Origin: Nepenthes gracilis
Taxonomy: Eukaryota > Streptophyta > Magnoliopsida > Caryophyllales > Nepenthaceae
DNA: 64,000 nt
Direction of reading: 5' to 3'
NCBI GenBank assembly: GCA_033239525.1
Contig: BSYO01000002.1
Span: 14,914,626-14,978,625, forward strand
A program made the translations under genes and the position numbers. Numbering within the stretch: position 1 is the first letter of the stretch; each line of letters starts with the position of its first letter. The notes below the pieces were generated by a model that ran no database searches, was not told where the DNA came from, and saw only the letters and a program-made list of their open reading frames with translations. Below, one piece after another: positions 58,770 to 64,000 of this stretch.

Positions 58770-60587
58770 TTTTATAATTTTTCAATTCCCTCAGTGTGTT
58801 TGATTTGTAATTAATAAAGGGAAGAGAGGGCTGGGGAAGAAACAGGAGGTGAGAAGAGGGACCATGGGGTTCAGGGAACTCAGAGACTTGTTCTTCTTAT
58901 CTTAGTTGCTCATTTTTAGATAAATAGTTATAATTTAATTTTAAAAAATTTACAAAATTAGTACAAATCAGTAATCTTAAAATAATTAAATTATAATTAT
59001 CTGTTTAAAAATAGATGATCAAAATGGGAAAAACAAGTACCTCAATTTCCTTTAAGAAACAAAGCCCCCTCAATTCAAGGGCAATGAGGGGAAATTTTAC
59101 CTTATTTGTGAAATGTGGTTGGAGGATGTGACTAACTATTAATTTGTGTACTCATCACTTAGCATAAAGAAGATTTGTTTTATTAAAATATTTCCCTTCT
59201 CCTCCATTCCATTATCCACCAATTTGATGAGGAACAATAATAAAAGATTGCTCATGTTAAGGTATATGAGTCACCTGCCTTCACTTCCACAGTCCACAGA
59301 AAACTCTGGCTAACACTGTTACTAATGTCCCTCCTTCACCCTTCCAACCATTAACCTCTTGTGACTAGAAAATAGCAAATTGCAAAAGGACAAATGGAGA
59401 AATCCTTCCGTACAGGAGTCAACTCCAAGATGATGACAATATAGAAAATATTATGCCAAGTAATATACAACTAATTTTTAATTACATAATCACTACGTCC
59501 ATATCATTTGGGTTCCTCTGGAGAAATTGAAGTATCGCATTTCCATAAACAGAGAGTATAATAACTTTATTTGTTAACTTATAAGGACATCTATTTGCAT
59601 AAATCATATTTAGTTGAAAAGTTCGAGAAATGGAGAACAAAACCAAAAGAAACAACTCTTCAATATGAAAAAACGAAATGTACAGAAAATAGCACACGTG
59701 ATGATTAAAGAAGATAATTATGGTGAATAGTGACAAACAAAAGTTTTTGTTTTTTTCATTTATGTGGGATAAATTTTGAAGGGTTTCCTACAGTGTATAT
59801 GAGTATTAGAGTCCACAAAAATTTGCTTGATTATATTGAACAGTGAGAAATTTGAAGAACTGGGTACCTGCTGCAAACAATTCATCATGAGAACAATTAT
59901 ACAATATATTAACAACAGTATAACTACATAAAAATTTCATGAATGCTTGAAGTTTCCTAATATTCCGCCTCAAAGTTTCCATGCATCGCAAACCCCGAGA
60001 TAATGCTATTAGACATTGCTTACCAAGAAAATAGCATCTTGGCATGCCAAACTAAATTAACCACCAACTAAAATCTTATAGTACTACTACAATTGACGAA
60101 GTTAGAGTTGGGCATCAACTTACAGAGTTAAAGAAAAATAATTATGTATTCAAATAGCAGACTCGTATTTTAAATAGAATGTGAAATGCCTCAGAAACAG
60201 AGCATCGAATATAATTAAAGAAAGAAACTCAACTAAATAATGAAGCAGTTGTAAGTTCATAGAATATTCAAGGGGGAAAAAAAGACAAGATAGCACATAG
60301 CCAGAAAATTTGTGATCAAGAAGAAATCGATAAGTCCAAGTAAAACACGATTCACGGAGCCTTCAAATTCCACCCAAAATCAGGAAAGAAAGATCGCACT
60401 CACCAAGCTTGCCGTGGAACCCATTGAACTTCGCGTCTGGTTAGTCAGGTTACTGAGAGGCGGCCGCTTCTTCGGCAAGTGCGGCGGCACAACCGTAAGC
60501 TTGCCGTTGACGTTCTCCGACGTTCGCCACCAAATAAGACGACGTCGTTCTCATTGAACCAAACGACTTCCGATTCTGCGTCGCCAT
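52970..60587 (-). CDS. CYCA1: A1-type cyclin, 11 coding exons, with a 1-bp frameshift in exon 1
   Basis: Exons (- strand): 60587-60404, 56482-56104, 55956-55820, 55308-55216, 54964-54831, 54583-54508, 54401-54325, 54255-54222, 53972-53823, 53723-53589, 53041-52970, all with GT-AG introns and matching phases. Without the surplus base the product would be 489 residues, usual for CYCA1. It contains a start M-A-T-Q-N-R-K-S, a destruction box R-x-x-L-x-x-L-T-N (about 41-49), the cyclin core M-R-A-I-L-I-D-W-L-V-E-V (from about 254), Y-L-T-V-N-Y-I-D-R-Y-L and Y-E-E-I-C-A-P. The second cyclin fold (A-E-L-S-L-L-E-Y, exon 9) and the tail K-K-Y-C-P-P-S complete it. A1 cyclins bind CDKA in S phase to mitosis and are degraded by the APC/C. 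Oddities: exon 1 has 184 nt from ATG to splice site, one too many, so the ATG frame meets TAA at 60452-60450 before the core. The A-type signature L-V-E-V-x-E-E-Y reads L-V-E-V-A-V-E-Y. Either a sequence error, a dead allele, or use of a later start (Met at 60424). Confidence 0.88.
58470..58513. repeat. AAT microsatellite in cyclin intron 1
   Basis: About 14 AAT units. Confidence 0.95.
58744..58769. repeat. TC microsatellite in cyclin intron 1
   Basis: About 13 TC units. Confidence 0.95.
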
Positions 60588-60777
60588 GTTTACCTCTAAA
60601 CCCTAGCCCGGAAAAAATATGTTCTTTTTCTATTTATAGAATTTCTCACTGGACTTCAGTTTTATTTGATTAAAATAAGCATAAACGAAATTCTCCCCCA
60701 GGATCTAAGTTTGAAGTGAGAAGAAATAAGTACTAAAAAGGACTAAAATAGACAGTTTGGAGAAATTAGGGTTTTGA

Positions 60778-60785
60778 TTTGGCGC
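60778..60785. promoter_or_regulatory. E2F-type site upstream of the A1 cyclin
   Basis: TTTGGCGC matches the E2F consensus TTTSSCGC exactly and lies about 190 bp upstream of the cyclin start codon. E2F sites drive S-phase expression of plant cell-cycle genes, so a functional site here is plausible. An 8-bp match is expected by chance now and then. Confidence 0.45.
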
Positions 60786-60947
60786 TGAATGCGTGGCTGA
60801 TGTTTTATCGCATGACTTCTGTCTCAACGATTTCCTTCTCTGTTAACGGGAAAGATCCGGGCGTGTTTGGTTCGGTTGATTGATAATTCATTGAATATGA
60901 TACTTTTGAGGCGCGAGAACGGGTTGATTTGAGTTGGGAAAAGATCC

Positions 60948-60958
60948 TGGCCGTTGAT
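60948..60958 (-). promoter_or_regulatory. MSA-like element upstream of the A1 cyclin
   Basis: ATCAACGGCCA on the - strand matches the mitosis-specific activator consensus YCYAACGGYYA at 9 of 11 positions, including the AACGG core bound by three-repeat MYB proteins. It lies about 360 bp upstream of the start codon, in gene orientation. Confidence 0.3.
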
Positions 60959-61277
60959 TCATCTCGGTGATCGTCAGGAGCGTAACTGACAAAGTGACAA
61001 TAATCTCTCTTTCTCTCTCTGAATTGAACCACCGTGGTTCACCTACAAAACATGACTGTCCAATGGGGCCAGTGCTTCAGCACGTCGTATGTTGAGCGTT
61101 CAGCTTTTTGTCGCGGCAGACTGACGGTGGTCATCTGAGGCAAGAGTCACAGAGCCGTGGCATTGAATTGTCTCGTTTAACATTAAATTTTCAAATTTTG
61201 GACGTTAACCAGTTTTGGTCAGTTAAGTTACTAAGCCCACCGGGTTTGGCATTTTTATCTGTTTTTTAATAAATGAA

Positions 61278-61415
61278 TTAATTTAATTTTTTTAATCAAA
61301 ATTATTTAATATTAATTAAATAATTATATTATTTTAAAAAAATATTTAATTTTTTAAAAAAAATCTTACTCATATAATATTAAATAAATAATTTTGATTA
61401 AAAAAATTAAATTAA
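61278..61415. repeat. 30-bp perfect inverted repeat, possible MITE
   Basis: The 30 bases at 61278-61307 are the exact reverse complement of 61386-61415, with a 78-bp AT-only spacer that itself has imperfect dyad symmetry. Such a structure fits a small foldback MITE. No certain target duplication was found. Confidence 0.7.
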
Positions 61416-64000
61416 CCTATCTGATATATTTCTAAGACTCGAATTATTATATGAATTAGGAGTCAGGTGTGTTTTTTAATTAATCTGAGTGATTGCGAGT
61501 CTAATCTTTATAATCGGGATCCTAACCTTACACACCATAACAATTCAACGATGGTTAGAAATATACGGGATTTACTCATTGATATTTCATTCGATACTCA
61601 AATTAATAGTCATTCTTAAAGAAACTGAAAGATTTAAAAAGGAAGTAAGCAGAATGCAAAATGAAGGGGGAAGTGGATGAGTGTGATGTTTTTATATGCT
61701 TGGAGAACTAGCCTCAGCTATTAATTGTGCTTTTCATAGGCATTTTAGTGTGTTTGAGCTTGGCCTCCTTTTCTTGATTGTGAAGGATATGTATTTATAG
61801 TTGAGATTTTAACTGATTAGTTAGCTAAAAACTGCCATTTGTTATGGAATGCATTTAATGAGATTAAGTAGTAGATGTTACTTCTAGTATGTAATTACTT
61901 TTTAAATCAATTCAGTAACCCTCCAGATATCAATTCATGACCTATATTCTATCATTTATTGATCGGTTTATTTATGTATATATTACTACCTCTTAATTGA
62001 TTGTAATTATTCGTTAAGATTAAATACATTATTCATTATTTTGCTGAGCTATTATTGGTATCAATCTTGCATGTTCTCTACCATCCAATCATTCGGAAGG
62101 TCAGCATGGTCCCGTGTGTTCGTATTTGGATTATGTCATGTCCTTGGTACAAAAATACGTAGATAAATAAATAAATTTATAATATAAAATTTGATAAATG
62201 CATCAATAACAAAAAAATTTAACTCAAGTGTGACAGTCCATAGATACACAAGACTAACACAACACAATTCATACAGAATTTTATCAGATATAAATCCAAA
62301 CAATATAATACATGACTTGTTATCCATAAGTTGTAAAGGAAAATAACCAACAAAATGATATGGGACCAAGGATTTGATTTACGGATACTTACTTCAACCT
62401 TATACTCGACAGATTTAATAAAAGAATGCTCTAAGACACTCAAGACACTCAATCGTCACTTTCTCTCTCTTCATCTCTCTCCTCTTTCACTCTCCTTCTG
62501 CTTGACTGCATGCAAAATTGTGACGGATTATATTTTTTGTCAAAAATTTGGCAAAGTTTCGTCCATAATACGGCCGTCAAGTTGATACAAAAACATATAC
62601 AATCTCCTATATAATACACAAAATATATTCAAACAATTCCAACATCGACAACATACAACAACCTCATATAAAACCACACAGGATCCAATTTACCACATAT
62701 TATTCGTGACTTCAACACTGTGTATCTAAATACAATATTTGCCAAAGAGAGATGCCACTAAGTACCTATTATAGATCACAATAACTTACGAAAGTATATA
62801 TATATCCAAACACAGCAGAAAATGAACTATCTGATTATTAGCTATATATATATAATATATATTAACAAGTCTAATTGAAAATATAAATACATACAATTGG
62901 CCATAACATATATAAAACTATAAAATATAAATGCTTGTCATGATCCTCCAAGTCTCGTGCCTAGTCAACTTCTAGTCTCCACTTTGTCCTATCACGTATA
63001 ATCGGCCTATAATAATTTAGAGGTAAGAAAAGGCAGTAAGGGTGAGACAGATACTCAACAGGTGTAATATAATCAAATACGATAATAATATATGCAAAAT
63101 AAAGTAAAAGAGAGATATATGAGTACAATAAAGATGCGTAAATATAAAATATAATCGAATGTGCTTTCGAAATACAAATGACTTCTCATATTTTATTCTT
63201 TTTCTTTTTTAAATGTAAATTATATATAATTACTCATTTTGGCAGATCAGAGCTAGTAAGTCTTACTAGTTAAAGGTACGGGAGATTGAGAAAATAATCA
63301 TGATATTTCACATGATCTAAGGTCGTATGCTCTTATTTAGACCCAGAGGTAGACCATCTATATACATGCCTGTAAACGGGCCAAACATCACGTGGCGTAG
63401 AAGTATACCTATCACTCGGTATACAGGGTTAATAAAACTCTACACTATTCTCTCACAGTTTAGAGAGAATTCTTGTCCTTCTACAGTAACATCCTAAGAC
63501 TTCCTAAAGAGTATCACCCGCTATAATACACGATCAGGATGATCCTTAAGTGTTTACTGTAATACCAATAGTATGCCAAGGGATATCACCCTCCAAAATC
63601 ATAATTCTATGGTCTTAGTTTCATGATTATTATTATTTGAGGAAAGATCCACCAAATTTCTTTCACATAGTTCTCATTCCGAGAGAACGAATTTCACATA
63701 TATCGAATTGTGGCATTCTCTTCATATACTTGCATAGTTTTCATGTTTCTTTTGGATTTAAATCTTCATATGACTTATTTTATATGCATGAAAATCACAA
63801 AGTATAGGAAAGAATAGAAATTATTATTACTAAGAGACAATTATAACTCTAGAGGTTCTCGGACAATATTTCATTCACAATTGGTTAACAAACATAATTT
63901 TCAAAACATACAATTAAATACATGCAAATATAAGCAACTTAATTAACAATTAGACTATGTGGAATCATGCAAAAATACCTAAGGTCTTAGCTGAACAGTA
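61416..64000. other. AT-rich region without recognised genes
   Basis: 2.6 kb with no supported gene. The stretch 62.9-63.7 kb has the look of LTR or leader sequence of a gypsy element (for example GGTGAGACAGATACTCAACAG near 63040), but no second copy is in the window to prove it. Confidence 0.3.

Larger units (their letters stand above)
56483..60403 (-). other. Intron 1 of the A1 cyclin gene (3.9 kb)
   Basis: The intron starts GTGAGT and ends ATATGTAG. It holds an AAT microsatellite (58470-58513) and a TC microsatellite (58744-58769), and no exon, domain or element that I recognise. Two partly alike stretches (about 56610-56700 and 56850-56940, sharing AAGGTATCATA and ATGGACATTAAAAA) suggest an internal duplication of about 230-240 bp. 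Confidence 0.7.

Noticed and set aside
60805..61032. 75-codon - strand ORF upstream of the cyclin
   Set aside because: Lies in promoter or 5' UTR sequence, with no family match; could be an upstream ORF but there is no evidence.
62100..63950. Possible gypsy LTR at the right end of the window
   Set aside because: Style of sequence is suggestive, but no repeat partner, PBS or target duplication lies inside the window.
1..64000. tRNA, rRNA or other structural RNA genes
   Set aside because: I saw no cloverleaf with A and B boxes and no rRNA-like sequence. A tRNAscan-SE and Infernal run would settle it.

Overview
The window is nuclear DNA from a flowering plant, most likely a eudicot. The evidence is a plant-type intron-rich A1 cyclin gene with GT-AG introns, an intronless secreted beta-propeller gene of a plant family, plant LTR retrotransposon lineages (Tat-type Ty3/gypsy and Tork-like Ty1/copia), a TRIM, and AT-rich intergenic DNA with TA, GA, CT and AAT microsatellites. 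I cannot name the species.

Layout. From 1 to about 47.2 kb the window is a graveyard of nested, decayed transposable elements with no intact host gene that I can support. Element G1 (1 to about 18.0 kb) is a Tat-lineage gypsy element. Its sense-strand gag tail, protease, RT, RNase H, second RNase H and integrase lie at 1-5.65 kb, and a long antisense ORF (aORF) lies at 6.2-18.0 kb. G1 has been broken by a TIR element inside the integrase (4.30-5.44 kb), by a copia derivative that keeps only gag and protease (7.29-11.15 kb), and by a full-length copia element with a perfect 5-bp target duplication (12.15-17.87 kb). Then come a 5'-truncated LINE-like insertion (19.05-19.62 kb), a TRIM (20.64-21.09 kb), a very decayed third copia element (23.4 to about 27.4 kb), and a non-autonomous large-LTR element without coding capacity (28.59-32.79 kb). 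The last sits inside an older repeat that recurs inverted at 34.7-35.6 kb. A solo copia LTR (35.91-36.76 kb) follows, then a second Tat element G2 (39.4-45.9 kb) with the same sense-pol plus antisense-ORF layout as G1, and a second solo-LTR-like block (46.32-47.21 kb).

From about 47.2 to 64 kb lies a gene island. It holds an intronless 718-codon gene on the + strand (49.41-51.57 kb) for a secreted TolB/PD40-type beta-propeller protein. An 11-exon cyclin gene of the CYCA1 class converges on it from the - strand (60.59-52.97 kb). The cyclin exons join in frame by family comparison except inside exon 1, where one surplus base separates the start codon from the destruction box. An E2F-type site and an MSA-like site lie upstream of its start. 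The last 3 kb hold no gene I recognise, only a 30-bp perfect inverted repeat and AT-rich DNA.

The most unusual features are the conserved antisense ORF in two independent Tat-type elements, the 139-bp tandem array made from retroelement coding sequence, the non-coding LTR element whose primer-binding site is duplicated, and the exon-1 frameshift of the cyclin gene. All element boundaries, duplications and exon junctions were read by eye; no alignment or database search was run.
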